Assembly: GCA_947454235.1 (NCBI GenBank)
Contig: CANGIY010000004.1
Span: 1 to 64,000, forward strand
Source of the DNA: Chitinophagaceae bacterium
GTDB taxonomy: Bacteria; Bacteroidota; Bacteroidia; Chitinophagales; Chitinophagaceae
Direction: 5' to 3'
Length of the DNA stretch: 64,000 nt
Position numbers and translations under genes: made by a program. Shown one piece after another: positions 17,382 through 25,845 of the stretch. The notes beneath the pieces are model-generated. The model did no database searches and had not been told where the DNA came from. It saw only the letters and a program-made list of their open reading frames with translations. Every line of letters begins with the position of its first letter. The first letter of the stretch is position 1.

Positions 17382-17403
17382 CACTCGCTATACTTAACTA
17401 ACT

Positions 17404-17877
17404 ATGCAATTATTAAAAAGGGTTTTAAGGTTTAAATCGGTACTGCTGGTGTTGCTGGCGGTAATGATTACCGCGAATGCCCAAAACGCAAAGTATGTTG
17501 ACAAGCACAAGGAGCTGGTTAGCAACCTTTCTCAGAAATACGGCATTCCGGAAAAAGTAATTATGGCTGTTGCAATCGTAGAGTCTTCATCGGGGCTCGG
17601 GCAGGCAGCAAAACTTTTCAACAACCATTTCGGTATGATGGGGGCTAAGAAAACTGTGGTTAAAGGTCACAAATCAAGCCTCAAGAAATACGACAATGAC
17701 GAAGCTTCTTTCGTTGATTTCTGTTTGTACGTTACTCGTAGAAAATTCTATGGCGACCTGAAAGACACACAAGATCCTGAGGCATGGGTTAAAGAACTTT
17801 CTAAAGCTGGTTATTCTTCAAAACCACAGGTTTGGCAAAAAAGAATTTTGACTACCATTAATCAAAGTAAGCTCTAA
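17404..17877 (+). CDS. Exported glucosaminidase-domain peptidoglycan hydrolase
   Basis: 157 residues. The N-terminus has a hydrophobic signal (RFKSVLLVLLAVMITANA, cut before QNAK). The remainder is a single glucosaminidase/FlgJ-like lysozyme domain with SQKYGIPEKVIMAVAIVESS, where the glutamate of VESS is the expected catalytic acid, then LFNNHFGMMG and AWVKELSKAGYSS. It should cleave glycan strands of peptidoglycan in the periplasm. No LysM or SPOR anchor is present. It precedes the polysaccharide-acetylation pair by 35 nt, but that pair has its own -7 box. Confidence 0.87.
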   Translation: MQLLKRVLRFKSVLLVLLAVMITANAQNAKYVDKHKELVSNLSQKYGIPEKVIMAVAIVESSSGLGQAAKLFNNHFGMMGAKKTVVKGHKSSLKKYDNDEASFVDFCLYVTRRKFYGDLKDTQDPEAWVKELSKAGYSSKPQVWQKRILTTINQSKL

Positions 17878-17882
17878 CCGCT

Positions 17883-17890
17883 TATTTTTG
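17883..17890 (+). promoter_or_regulatory. -7 box of the SGNH/MBOAT operon
   Basis: TATTTTTG 22 nt before the ATG at 17913. Confidence 0.5.
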
Positions 17891-17912
17891 CCGGAAATTT
17901 TCCTACTGATTT

Positions 17913-19724
17913 ATGAATGAAAACAAAAAGGTGCTCGTATTCACTACGGTGTTTACAGTGATTCTTTTTGTCTATTCGATGCTTGATGCAATGTTCCCAT
18001 CGTTGCCTGAGCAGTTGAAAAACATCAGTATCATATCTGATGTTGTTACAAAAAAGGCAGTTGATTCAAGTGCCTTAGTTACCAGCCAAATAGTTGAATT
18101 AAAACCTCCGGTAGCAGCCGATACTGGTCTCAATACCAGTTCATTAGTATATGAGAGGTCGTTTGGATTAGACCCTGCCAGAAGGTCTATTACTGATTTT
18201 TCGAATGATACATCTCATTCAGCCTTACCGCGGTTTGCGAAAAAGGTGCACCAATTCAAAAAGACGAAGAAAGGTAAGGTGCGTATTGCCTGGCTGGGTG
18301 ATAGTATGATTGAGGGTGACCTACTGACTCAAACAGTGCGTAAGAAATTGCAGCAATGGTTGGGTTGTACTGGAGGGGTAGGTTTTGTGCCTGCCACATC
18401 TGTAAGTGCACCATTCAGGGCAACAGTCAACCATACATGGACAGGCACCTGGACTGATGAGAATTTTAAAACGCCTGCGCTCGCACACGCTATTTTTCTT
18501 TCAGGTCATGCGTTTACAAGCACCGATGGCGTTATCAAACTGAAAGACCAGACAACAAAGGATTCGTCATACATACTGGAAAAGAGTTTGTTGTGTGGTC
18601 CAACAGCGCAACCGATTAGTATTACAGTAAACGGCGTTGCGCGTACCATTGCACCCAAAAAGTTATTCAACAGAATAGTACTGGAAACATCTCCATCTCA
18701 TTCCGTTAATGTTGGTATAAACAATGCCGCTTTACCTGTGTATGGCGTGTCAATTGAAGAGGAAAATGGCGTGTCAATTGATAATTTTTCGTTTCGCGGC
18801 ATAACAGGCATTGAGCTACAAAAACTTGATACGCAGTTTCTAAAAAACATTGAGCAGGAAGCTCCTTACGATTTGGTGGTGTTGGAATATGGCACTAACC
18901 TGTTATTTCGCCCAGAGGACACCGACTATAGCTGGTTTCAAAAGCACATTTTACCAGTATTCAAACGTCTGCGTGAGTCAATGCCGAATACGGATTTCCT
19001 GTTAATCAGTACATCTGACAGGGGCTTTAAGTATGGCGAAACATGGCAAACTGCAAAAGGATTACCGAATTTGTTGAAGTCGCAGGCGTATGTTGCGTTT
19101 ACTGATAACATGGCGTTTTATGATTTGTTTCATGCAATGGGCGGTAATGGCACCATTGTAAAATGGGCTGAAACCATGAATCCGCCACTGGCAAATAAAG
19201 ACTACATACACCCTAACCATAAAGGTGCTGAAATACTGGGCAGTATTGTATTTGATGCGTTGGTAGCTGATGTAAACAAAAACGAAGCCTACGATCAGGA
19301 GCGCGAGAACTACAACATTACCGCAACCAACACCATTGTAGATATCAAAAACAACCTTGAGTGGGTTATTGGCGACGATAAAACCTACAATTGGGGCGAT
19401 GCTACCAACTGGTTAAAGTCGTTGGGCGAAAAGTCGGGATGGGCATTACCTACAACTGAACAATTGCTTACGCTATTTAATAACAAGCTGGAAGCAGGAC
19501 AGGGTTACGATTCTTCGGGGCAGCGCAGGAAGGCAAGAATGAACAGTGTGTTCAATAAAATTGGTCATTCTGCATTCGTTTGGTCGGCGAAAGAGATAGG
19601 CTCATTGAAGTCTACGGCAGTCAATTTTGCCTTCGGGTCAACGGAAGTACTTTCAAAAGAAACGCCAATAGTGCCTGTGCGCGTAATGGCAGTAAGGAAA
19701 ATTAATTCATCACAACAACCTTAG
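17913..19724 (+). CDS. Membrane-anchored SGNH hydrolase fused to a DUF1566/Lcl-type domain
   Basis: 603 residues. One N-terminal TM helix (VLVFTTVFTVILFVYSML) anchors a periplasmic region. The SGNH/GDSL domain runs from about 120 to 440: block I is AWLGDSMIEGD (Ser131), VLEYGTNL is the block III region, and KDYIHPNHKGAEI supplies the catalytic Asp and His. The last ~140 residues (NLEWVIGDDKTYNWGDATNW, GWALPTTEQLLTLF, AFVWSAKE) resemble the Lcl C-terminal/DUF1566 domain. With the MBOAT gene 9 nt downstream, it matches AlgJ/PatB-like partners that pass acetyl groups to a cell-surface polymer. The target glycan is unknown. The C-terminal fusion is unusual. Confidence 0.8.
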   Translation: MNENKKVLVFTTVFTVILFVYSMLDAMFPSLPEQLKNISIISDVVTKKAVDSSALVTSQIVELKPPVAADTGLNTSSLVYERSFGLDPARRSITDFSNDTSHSALPRFAKKVHQFKKTKKGKVRIAWLGDSMIEGDLLTQTVRKKLQQWLGCTGGVGFVPATSVSAPFRATVNHTWTGTWTDENFKTPALAHAIFLSGHAFTSTDGVIKLKDQTTKDSSYILEKSLLCGPTAQPISITVNGVARTIAPKKLFNRIVLETSPSHSVNVGINNAALPVYGVSIEEENGVSIDNFSFRGITGIELQKLDTQFLKNIEQEAPYDLVVLEYGTNLLFRPEDTDYSWFQKHILPVFKRLRESMPNTDFLLISTSDRGFKYGETWQTAKGLPNLLKSQAYVAFTDNMAFYDLFHAMGGNGTIVKWAETMNPPLANKDYIHPNHKGAEILGSIVFDALVADVNKNEAYDQERENYNITATNTIVDIKNNLEWVIGDDKTYNWGDATNWLKSLGEKSGWALPTTEQLLTLFNNKLEAGQGYDSSGQRRKARMNSVFNKIGHSAFVWSAKEIGSLKSTAVNFAFGSTEVLSKETPIVPVRVMAVRKINSSQQP

Positions 19725-19733
19725 AACGTTCAA

Positions 19734-21242
19734 TTGGATTCAATTTTAAAACTTTTGCCCGGGTTCAATTTGAATGCATTTTTGCAACAGTTCTTGTATG
19801 ACCCTAAAAATCCGTTGTTATTCAACAATGGCTTCTTCGTTTATTTTTTCTTTTTCTTCATAGTTCTCTATTACATTTTCAGGAACAATGGCATTGCCCG
19901 CAGCCTGATTGTAAGCGTGTTTTCGTTGTACTTCTTTTACAAGGCTAGTGGCTTATTCGTGGGTTTGGTGCTTGTATCGGCAGTGGTCGATTATGTGCTG
20001 TCGAACCTTATTTATAGGCAAAAGTCGGTAGGGGGGAAGAAGGCATTGCTGGCGCTGAGTGTGGTGGCGAACCTGGGTATGCTGTTTTATTTCAAGTACA
20101 CCAATTTCTTCATTGACTTATGCAATCAGTTTTGGGATGCGAAAATAAACCCGCTCAACATCATGCTGCCGGTGGGTATTTCGTTTTATACGTTCGAAAA
20201 CCTGAGTTATACCATTGATGTGTACAAAGGCGAGTTTGAGCCCGAGAAAAAGTTCATTCACTACCTCCTGTTCCTGTCGTTTTTCCCTAAACTGATGATG
20301 GGACCTATTGTACGTGCCAAGGACTTTATACCACAGTTGCACAAACCCTACGTAGTTACCGATGACGATTTTGCGAAAGGATTTTACCTCATTGTTTCAG
20401 GGTTGTTTAAAAAGTTGGTGATATCCGATTACCTCACACTCAACCTGGTGAACTACGTTTTTGATAATCCGGGTTTGCACACGGGTTTAGAATGCCTTGT
20501 TGCATTGCTGGCATATAGTGTTGTAATCTACTGTGATTTCAGTGGGTACAGCGATGTAGCTATAGGTGTTGCGCGTTGGTTGGGCATCAGGATACCTGCC
20601 AATTTCATGTCGCCATACCAAAGTAAGTCTATCACAGAGTTTTGGCGCAGGTGGCATATTTCGCTTTCCAGTTGGTTGAAAGACTACCTTTATATCTTTT
20701 GGCTGGGAGGTAACAGAAAGGGTAAAGTAAGGACCTATATCAACCTGAGTATCACAATGTTACTTGGTGGTTTCTGGCATGGTGCCAACTGGACTTTTAT
20801 TGTATGGGGGGGTATGCACGGTGGCGCACTGGCTTTACATAAAATGTGGATGGAGCTCACCGGAAAAGCATTTTCAAAGTTCAATAACTCCATTGTTTAC
20901 AACCTTATTTCGGGAGTGTTTACTTATGCCTTCGTTATCTTCTGCTGGATATTCTTCAAAGCCACCAATTTTAAAATAGCTACCGATTTCATTCACCAGA
21001 TTGCCTACAATTTCTCGTTCAGTGTATGGCCTGAGTTTTTCGGGAATTACAAAAACGTAATTTACCTCATGCTGCTCGGATTTGTAATGCACTTCATGCC
21101 CGATAGCTGGGCCGACAAAATGGTGCCGAGGTTCAAGCGAGTACCGCTATTGGGGTACATAGTAGTGTTCATGGGTTTTATTGCGGTGTATTCGTTCTTT
21201 AAATCGAGCACACCTGTTATGCCAATCTACCTGCAGTTTTAG
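19734..21242 (+). CDS. MBOAT-family O-acyltransferase (AlgI/PatA-like)
   Basis: 502 residues with about ten TM segments. The family signatures are NIMLPVGISFYTFENLSY, SFFPKLMMGPIVRA, FWRRWHISLSSWLKDYLYI and LLGGFWHGANWTFIVWGGMH; the HGANW histidine is the presumed active site. It would move acetyl groups across the inner membrane for O-acetylation of an exported polysaccharide, together with the SGNH protein encoded just upstream. The only start codon between the upstream stop and the first conserved residues is TTG at 19734, so a TTG start is likely. Its stop overlaps that of the convergent tfoX-like gene. Confidence 0.9.
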   Translation: MDSILKLLPGFNLNAFLQQFLYDPKNPLLFNNGFFVYFFFFFIVLYYIFRNNGIARSLIVSVFSLYFFYKASGLFVGLVLVSAVVDYVLSNLIYRQKSVGGKKALLALSVVANLGMLFYFKYTNFFIDLCNQFWDAKINPLNIMLPVGISFYTFENLSYTIDVYKGEFEPEKKFIHYLLFLSFFPKLMMGPIVRAKDFIPQLHKPYVVTDDDFAKGFYLIVSGLFKKLVISDYLTLNLVNYVFDNPGLHTGLECLVALLAYSVVIYCDFSGYSDVAIGVARWLGIRIPANFMSPYQSKSITEFWRRWHISLSSWLKDYLYIFWLGGNRKGKVRTYINLSITMLLGGFWHGANWTFIVWGGMHGGALALHKMWMELTGKAFSKFNNSIVYNLISGVFTYAFVIFCWIFFKATNFKIATDFIHQIAYNFSFSVWPEFFGNYKNVIYLMLLGFVMHFMPDSWADKMVPRFKRVPLLGYIVVFMGFIAVYSFFKSSTPVMPIYLQF

Positions 21243-21574
21243 GCTTTCTTCTTGGGTTTCACCTCAATCTTACGTGCGTTTTCATGCCCAATTGCAGCGA
21301 ACTTTTTCCAGTGTTCAGCGTGGGTGTAGGGGATTTCAATCCAACCCTTCATTTCCCTGTTATCAGCAGGGGTAAATGTTCTGGTGCCAGAAAGTTTTAG
21401 AGCTTCCTGTTCATCAGCTCCATTCAGTTTACACACCAGCAAGCCTGTCTTCGAATACATCACTCCGGCTTTCCCATTGGGTGCTTTAATGCACAATGCC
21501 CCAAACATTTTCCCCTCGGTAGCTTCTTCCAGCACACCCGCAATTTCATGATACAAAGCTTCTGATGGTTCCAT
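21239..21574 (-). CDS. TfoX/Sxy N-terminal-domain protein
   Basis: 111 residues with the TfoX_N pattern VLEEATEGKMFGALCIKAPN, VMYSKTGLLVCKL and REMKGWIEIPYTHAEHW. A basic Lys-rich tail follows (KIEVKPKKKA). Full TfoX/Sxy controls competence in gamma-proteobacteria. Single-domain proteins like this one are widespread in Bacteroidota with no known role. The ORF stays open upstream for 49 codons, but that part has no family match and the ATG at 21572-21574 fits the domain start. It is convergent with the MBOAT gene, and the two stop codons overlap. Confidence 0.82.
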   Translation of the reverse strand: MEPSEALYHEIAGVLEEATEGKMFGALCIKAPNGKAGVMYSKTGLLVCKLNGADEQEALKLSGTRTFTPADNREMKGWIEIPYTHAEHWKKFAAIGHENARKIEVKPKKKA

Positions 21575-21767
21575 ACTTGATGTTTTTTGTAAAAGTAGGG
21601 GATTGGGGTGGTAAATTTCCACGTTGAGGGTCGAATCATTTATGCACTGGCGCGGGGAGTTAGCGTGGCGCTCCAAAATGAATCGTTTTCCGTTGAATCT
21701 TCTACGGAAGGGTGGCGACATGACTCTGTCATGTGTTTTTTATATTAGTAGGAAAGAAACCGGGTTC

Positions 21768-21811
21768 AATTAGAGCGAGAGCGTAGAAGATTCTACGCTC
21801 TCGCTCTAATT
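21768..21811. repeat. Perfect 21-bp inverted repeat
   Basis: Arm 21768-21788 is the exact reverse complement of 21791-21811, with a 2-nt centre. It lies 15 nt beyond the stop of the ATPase-methyltransferase gene. No T-run follows on either strand, so a rho-independent terminator is only one possibility. Confidence 0.85.
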
Positions 21812-21825
21812 AAGAGATTAAATGT

Positions 21826-23862
21826 TTAATCATTTTGGACGTTAGTTTTTAGCCTAAGCAGTTCTTTATTTAATATTTGGCTAAAATCTAATGAGAAGCC
21901 TTTTAATTTTTTATCATCAAAGTACTTTAATACTCTTGTAGCGTTTACAAAAAGTTGACATAAGTTTGCATAATTTCTGCCTGACGCAACATCATTTTTC
22001 GATTTAATTTCTGAAAGTTCTGAAAAGGAGTTTTCGCATAACATTTTAATTGATTCTATTACCGTTTTCTCTGTCACCGAAATATCTTCTTTAGTTACCG
22101 CACAAAATGTAAACCGACCGTTGAATTGGGTGTTTTCTGATTCAAGCTCTACTGCTTTATTTGTGTTTAGCAAGCATTTTAATTGTCTGTTATTTAAAAT
22201 TAAATAACCAAATTCATGCGCTTTTTCACCTTTGGGTAATTGTTTGTCTTCAATTACCAGTAAGTACCCGTTCGGTTTTAGCAGTCTTTTAATTTCCATC
22301 ATTACAACTTCCCATTGATCGGGATGGATTTCATGAAGGACATTACACAGTAATATAATATCAAATGCATCATTTCCAAATTCTGTAGACGAATTAACTA
22401 CTTTTCTCACGCCATCTATATTACTTAGAATTTTATTAAAATCTTTGTTCGGTTCGAATGCAAAATATGATATTTTGTTTTTTGTTAACTTGTCTTCATT
22501 AATAGTTTTCCCTACTCGCCCTCTGCCAGCTCCAAAATCTAATAATTTTATATTTTTTGTATCACTCAAAAACTTTTTAAATAATTGATATTGTGGGTCT
22601 TTTGTATCTGCATTTGCAATAACGTCCGGTTCCTTGAAGCATTGAATGATGAAATTAGCATAAGCCCATTCGGAAACAGAAGTAATAAATGCTTGAAGTT
22701 GTTCAATATTTTCGCGAATTCCCATCAATTCAACTAGAGAATCTCCTGGAGTAGTTCTACTGGGTGGAGTTATTTTGCCATTCTGAACAAGGAAAATCTC
22801 ATCATAATTTAGCTGAGACAAAATAGTAACTGAATGTGTCGCAATGAAAAGTTGTCCTTTTTTTGAAACTAAATTTCTTAGAGCATTAATTAATTGAATT
22901 TGTGCAGTAGGGTGTAAATGTAACTCAGGTTCGTCTATAAGAATTATGCAATCTTCTATATTTTTTTGGTGTTCAATTTCAATAGATGAGAATAGAAGGG
23001 CATATGATAATAGTGTTTTTTGACCCGGTGATAAATCCTTAATATTCAATCTTGTTTCACCCAACAAAAGAAAACAATCTAGCTCATCAGATTGATCATA
23101 TTCAATTTCTGCATTGAGGAATATTTTGACGTATTTTTTTAATGAAATAAATCTTCGGTAGGCAGTTAGTCTTAGCATTCGATCTTCTATTTTTTCTACC
23201 TCCTTTCTATGCATTCTATAGCTTCTAGATTCTTCGTTTATAATTTTTTTTATTTCTAAGTTTGTTACATTTAAATTATCCAATGATAAAATATCGTATA
23301 TATTATCGGTGTAGTTTGGGGTTTTGGAGACAGAATCTTTTGGTAGAATCTGCGATTTATTTTGAATGCCATTGATTTTTGCACCATCGACAAATTTTAT
23401 ATACTTTTTTAGATTATCTGAAAAAGTATCAAACGAAGCTAGATATTGTCTAAAAGCATATCTACCTTGCTCCGAGAGTTCTTCTTCAATTTTTTTGTTC
23501 AGTCTAATTGATTCGTCCGATATTCGCTGTAAGTGTGTTTTGGGGCTATACTTCGAGGGAGGATTTTTCGTTGTTTCGTGATCGAACAAAAAATCTAACA
23601 TTAACTCAAACATTCCCATTTTCAATTGTGTAGTAGTTTCTAAATTATTTTTTAGTTCCTCGGGGAGAAATGAAAAGTAATAAAATAGTGATTCAGGATT
23701 AATTTTGAAATTATTCAATAAGTCTAAAATCCTAGTTTTTCCTGCTCCATTCTGTCCTACGAATGCAACCACTGCACCGAACGGTTTTGAGGATGGTTCA
23801 AATTGTTTTAGTCCTTTTGATTGAGTTTTACCTTCGTTAATTTGTAAATAGTTAATTCTCAT
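21826..23862 (-). CDS. AAA_21/ABC-type ATPase fused to a class I SAM methyltransferase
   Basis: 678 residues, cytoplasmic, on AT-rich DNA. Residues 1-370 are an SMC/OLD-like ATPase: Walker A GQNGAGKT (36-43), a helical insertion (about 60-250), ABC signature LSPGQK (277-282), Walker B IILIDEPELHLHP (305-317) and switch histidine His343 in IATHS. Residues about 430-600 are a Rossmann methyltransferase: motif I DFGAGRGRVG (442-451), FEPN at the end of strand 2 (Glu470), then DAFDIILLCNVLHEIHP (497-514) and LKPNGYLLVIED. There is no TOPRIM or nuclease domain, unlike OLD and GajA. The C-terminal ~80 residues are helical. It stands alone between structured non-coding regions. A role in anti-phage defence or RNA/DNA/protein methylation is inference only. 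Confidence 0.85.
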   Translation of the reverse strand: MRINYLQINEGKTQSKGLKQFEPSSKPFGAVVAFVGQNGAGKTRILDLLNNFKINPESLFYYFSFLPEELKNNLETTTQLKMGMFELMLDFLFDHETTKNPPSKYSPKTHLQRISDESIRLNKKIEEELSEQGRYAFRQYLASFDTFSDNLKKYIKFVDGAKINGIQNKSQILPKDSVSKTPNYTDNIYDILSLDNLNVTNLEIKKIINEESRSYRMHRKEVEKIEDRMLRLTAYRRFISLKKYVKIFLNAEIEYDQSDELDCFLLLGETRLNIKDLSPGQKTLLSYALLFSSIEIEHQKNIEDCIILIDEPELHLHPTAQIQLINALRNLVSKKGQLFIATHSVTILSQLNYDEIFLVQNGKITPPSRTTPGDSLVELMGIRENIEQLQAFITSVSEWAYANFIIQCFKEPDVIANADTKDPQYQLFKKFLSDTKNIKLLDFGAGRGRVGKTINEDKLTKNKISYFAFEPNKDFNKILSNIDGVRKVVNSSTEFGNDAFDIILLCNVLHEIHPDQWEVVMMEIKRLLKPNGYLLVIEDKQLPKGEKAHEFGYLILNNRQLKCLLNTNKAVELESENTQFNGRFTFCAVTKEDISVTEKTVIESIKMLCENSFSELSEIKSKNDVASGRNYANLCQLFVNATRVLKYFDDKKLKGFSLDFSQILNKELLRLKTNVQND

Positions 23863-23893
23863 ATTTAAAGTCTAATTTAGATTAGTCGTTTTA

Positions 23894-23901
23894 CAAAATT
23901 A
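23894..23901 (-). promoter_or_regulatory. -7 box of the ATPase-methyltransferase gene
   Basis: TAATTTTG on the minus strand, 31 nt before the ATG at 23862. No good -33 is seen. Confidence 0.5.
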
Positions 23902-23984
23902 CACAGTTTATTTGCTTCACTGATAAACTAAAATATTTGACTGTAGCCAAATTGTGTTAAAAGCTAATACGGGAATTGAGAATT

Positions 23985-24119
23985 CGCCCCAAACGCAGTT
24001 GGGGCGAAGGAAGTGTGGGCTGCAACTGCGTTGGAAAGTTTCATTGGTTTGCAACCGATTCTTCCCACCAACAACATAGATGCCACCTGCATCTATGCTC
24101 CCATCTCCGCTGGCGGAGA
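23985..24119. repeat. Multi-hairpin intergenic element
   Basis: Four inverted repeats in 135 nt: CGCCCCAA (23985-23992) with TTGGGGCG (23999-24006); AACGCAGTTG (23992-24001) with CAACTGCGTT (24023-24032), mutually exclusive with the first; CATAGATGC (24075-24083) with GCATCTATG (24089-24097); and TCTCCGC (24104-24110) with GCGGAGA (24113-24119). It is much richer in G+C than the gene beside it. The tail GGGTTGGGGTTGAGG resembles dispersed intergenic repeats of many bacterial genomes. No protein frame looks real. This fills the 384-nt gap between the ATPase gene and the acyltransferase. Confidence 0.7.
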
Positions 24120-24216
24120 AGGGTTGGGGTTGAGGTGGTCTTGTTCAAGAAATCTTAAAACTTTTGATAATACCCTTGCTCATTTATGAATCTATGATTC
24201 AATGGTGGCTAATCAT

Positions 24217-24224
24217 TAATTTTG
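24217..24224 (+). promoter_or_regulatory. -7 box of the LpxL-like acyltransferase
   Basis: TAATTTTG, 22 nt before the ATG at 24247. Confidence 0.55.
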
Positions 24225-24246
24225 CCGTCGTTTTTAAAACCACAGC

Positions 24247-25134
24247 ATGGGCATACTATTGACTCCGTTGGTCTACCTTCTTTCGATACTTCCGTTTTGG
24301 ATGCTGTATGGTTTTTCCAATTTCGTGTGTTTCCTCATGTACAGGGTATTTGGCTACAGGAAAGAAATTGTGCTCACCAACTTGCGCAATTCATTCCCTG
24401 AAAAGTCGGAGGCAGAGATACAGAAAATATGCAAAGGCTATTTTCAGTTCATGTGCGACCTTTTCCTGGAGAGTTTTAAAACGCTCACCATATCGGTGGA
24501 GACTATGCAAAAGAGAATGGTGCTTTCGCCGCAGGCAAAGGAAATATTCGACCATTACAATGATAAGGGTGAAAGCGTGATGATGGTGCTGGGGCATTAT
24601 GGAAACTGGGAATGGGGCGGCAATTGCTTTTCGCTCAACTGCAAGCAACAATTGTATGTTATCTATCACCCATTGGGCAACCAGTTTTTCGACGACCTTA
24701 TGTTCAAGATGCGTTCCCGTTTTGGTACGAAGCTCATTACCATGAAAAATACATTTAAGGAAATGTTAGGTGGAGAAATGGGTTTGAATGTGGCAGCCTT
24801 TATTGCTGACCAAACACCTAGCAACGACAATGCCTACTGGACTACGTTCTTGAATCAGGAAACACCCATCTTCTGGGGCACTGAAATTCTTTCAAGAAAA
24901 TTGAAACGCCCTATTGTGTTTGTAAACATTGACAGGATTAAACGAGGCTATTATCAAATAAACGCTGAGGTGCTGGTTGCCAACCCGGGCGAGACAAAAG
25001 AGGGCGAGATTTCAGAACTGCACACTCGCAGGCTTGAGCAAGATATCATCAGGAAACCCGAGCTTTGGTTATGGTCGCACAGACGCTGGAAACGCAAACG
25101 TCCGGCGCCAACACCCGAGGAGGTGACCGCATAA
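24247..25134 (+). CDS. LpxL/HtrB-type lipid A acyltransferase
   Basis: 295 residues. One N-terminal hydrophobic segment (LLTPLVYLLSILPFWMLYGF) anchors it to the inner-membrane face. The acyltransferase HX4E motif is HYGNWE (His117, Glu122). LYVIYHPLGNQFFDDLMFKM and then ADQTPSNDNAYWTTF are the usual LpxL/HtrB blocks, and the basic tail WLWSHRRWKRKRP also fits. It adds a secondary acyl chain to lipid A. It lies 121 nt before gmhA, in a small LPS-related neighbourhood, but each has its own -7 box. Confidence 0.9.
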   Translation: MGILLTPLVYLLSILPFWMLYGFSNFVCFLMYRVFGYRKEIVLTNLRNSFPEKSEAEIQKICKGYFQFMCDLFLESFKTLTISVETMQKRMVLSPQAKEIFDHYNDKGESVMMVLGHYGNWEWGGNCFSLNCKQQLYVIYHPLGNQFFDDLMFKMRSRFGTKLITMKNTFKEMLGGEMGLNVAAFIADQTPSNDNAYWTTFLNQETPIFWGTEILSRKLKRPIVFVNIDRIKRGYYQINAEVLVANPGETKEGEISELHTRRLEQDIIRKPELWLWSHRRWKRKRPAPTPEEVTA

Positions 25135-25203
25135 CTGAGGTGTATTAGAAATTTTAAACCTCAGATTGACAGAAATTTGTGTTAAATAAGCACTATTCAG
25201 AAA

Positions 25204-25211
25204 TAACTTTG
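25204..25211 (+). promoter_or_regulatory. -7 box of gmhA
   Basis: TAACTTTG with TTTG 24 nt upstream (25176-25179); the ATG of gmhA is at 25256. Confidence 0.5.
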
Positions 25212-25255
25212 CAATATTTGTGGAGCAATACACGTTGCCAAAATAATAGAATACT

Positions 25256-25834
25256 ATGCAGGAAAAAATAAGGAGCATCATTCAGGAGTCCATCAATGTC
25301 AAAATTCATATCCTCAACAACAACGACTTGTTAGATAGAGTTGAGAAAGTGACTGAGGTAATTGTATCGGCGTTTCAGGCGGGCAATAAAGTGTTGTTTT
25401 GCGGTAATGGAGGAAGTGCGGCTGATGCCCAACATTTAGCGGCTGAGTTCAGTGGTCGTTTCTATACCGATCGTGACCCGTTGCCTTCTGAGGCTCTGCA
25501 TTGCAATTCGTCTTATATGACTGCCGTTGCTAACGATTACAGCTACGATGTTGTTTATAGCAGAATCATTAAAGGCATGGGCAAGCCCGGCGATGTGATA
25601 GTTGGTTTGAGCACATCAGGCAACTCTAAAAACATTATCAAAGCTTTTGAACAAGCGAAACAGCTTGGCATGATTTGTGTGGGATTTACAGGAGAGACCG
25701 GTGGATTGATGAAAGACCACAGCGATTACCTGATCAATGTGCCTAGCACTGATACTCCGAGAATTCAAGAATCTCACATTATGGTCGGACACATTGTGTG
25801 CGAACTGGTAGAAAAGAAATTGTTTGGAGCATAA
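25256..25834 (+). CDS. gmhA: Sedoheptulose 7-phosphate isomerase, SIS domain
   Basis: 192 residues, the normal GmhA length. The SIS fold is seen in LFCGNGGSAADAQHLAAEFS (phosphate loop and metal/catalytic region), VGLSTSGNSKNIIKAFEQAK, and TDTPRIQESHIMVGHIVCE with the catalytic histidine. It converts D-sedoheptulose 7-phosphate into D-glycero-D-manno-heptose 7-phosphate, the first step to the LPS-core or glycan heptose donor. The HAD phosphatase starts 11 nt after its stop, so they form an operon. The heptokinase/adenylyltransferase is not in this window. Confidence 0.93.
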   Translation: MQEKIRSIIQESINVKIHILNNNDLLDRVEKVTEVIVSAFQAGNKVLFCGNGGSAADAQHLAAEFSGRFYTDRDPLPSEALHCNSSYMTAVANDYSYDVVYSRIIKGMGKPGDVIVGLSTSGNSKNIIKAFEQAKQLGMICVGFTGETGGLMKDHSDYLINVPSTDTPRIQESHIMVGHIVCELVEKKLFGA

Positions 25835-25845
25835 AAGATTATTTT

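Noticed and set aside
23976-24158. 60-codon plus-strand open frame in the hairpin region
   Set aside because: Composed of palindromic repeat DNA, with low-complexity residues and no start context.
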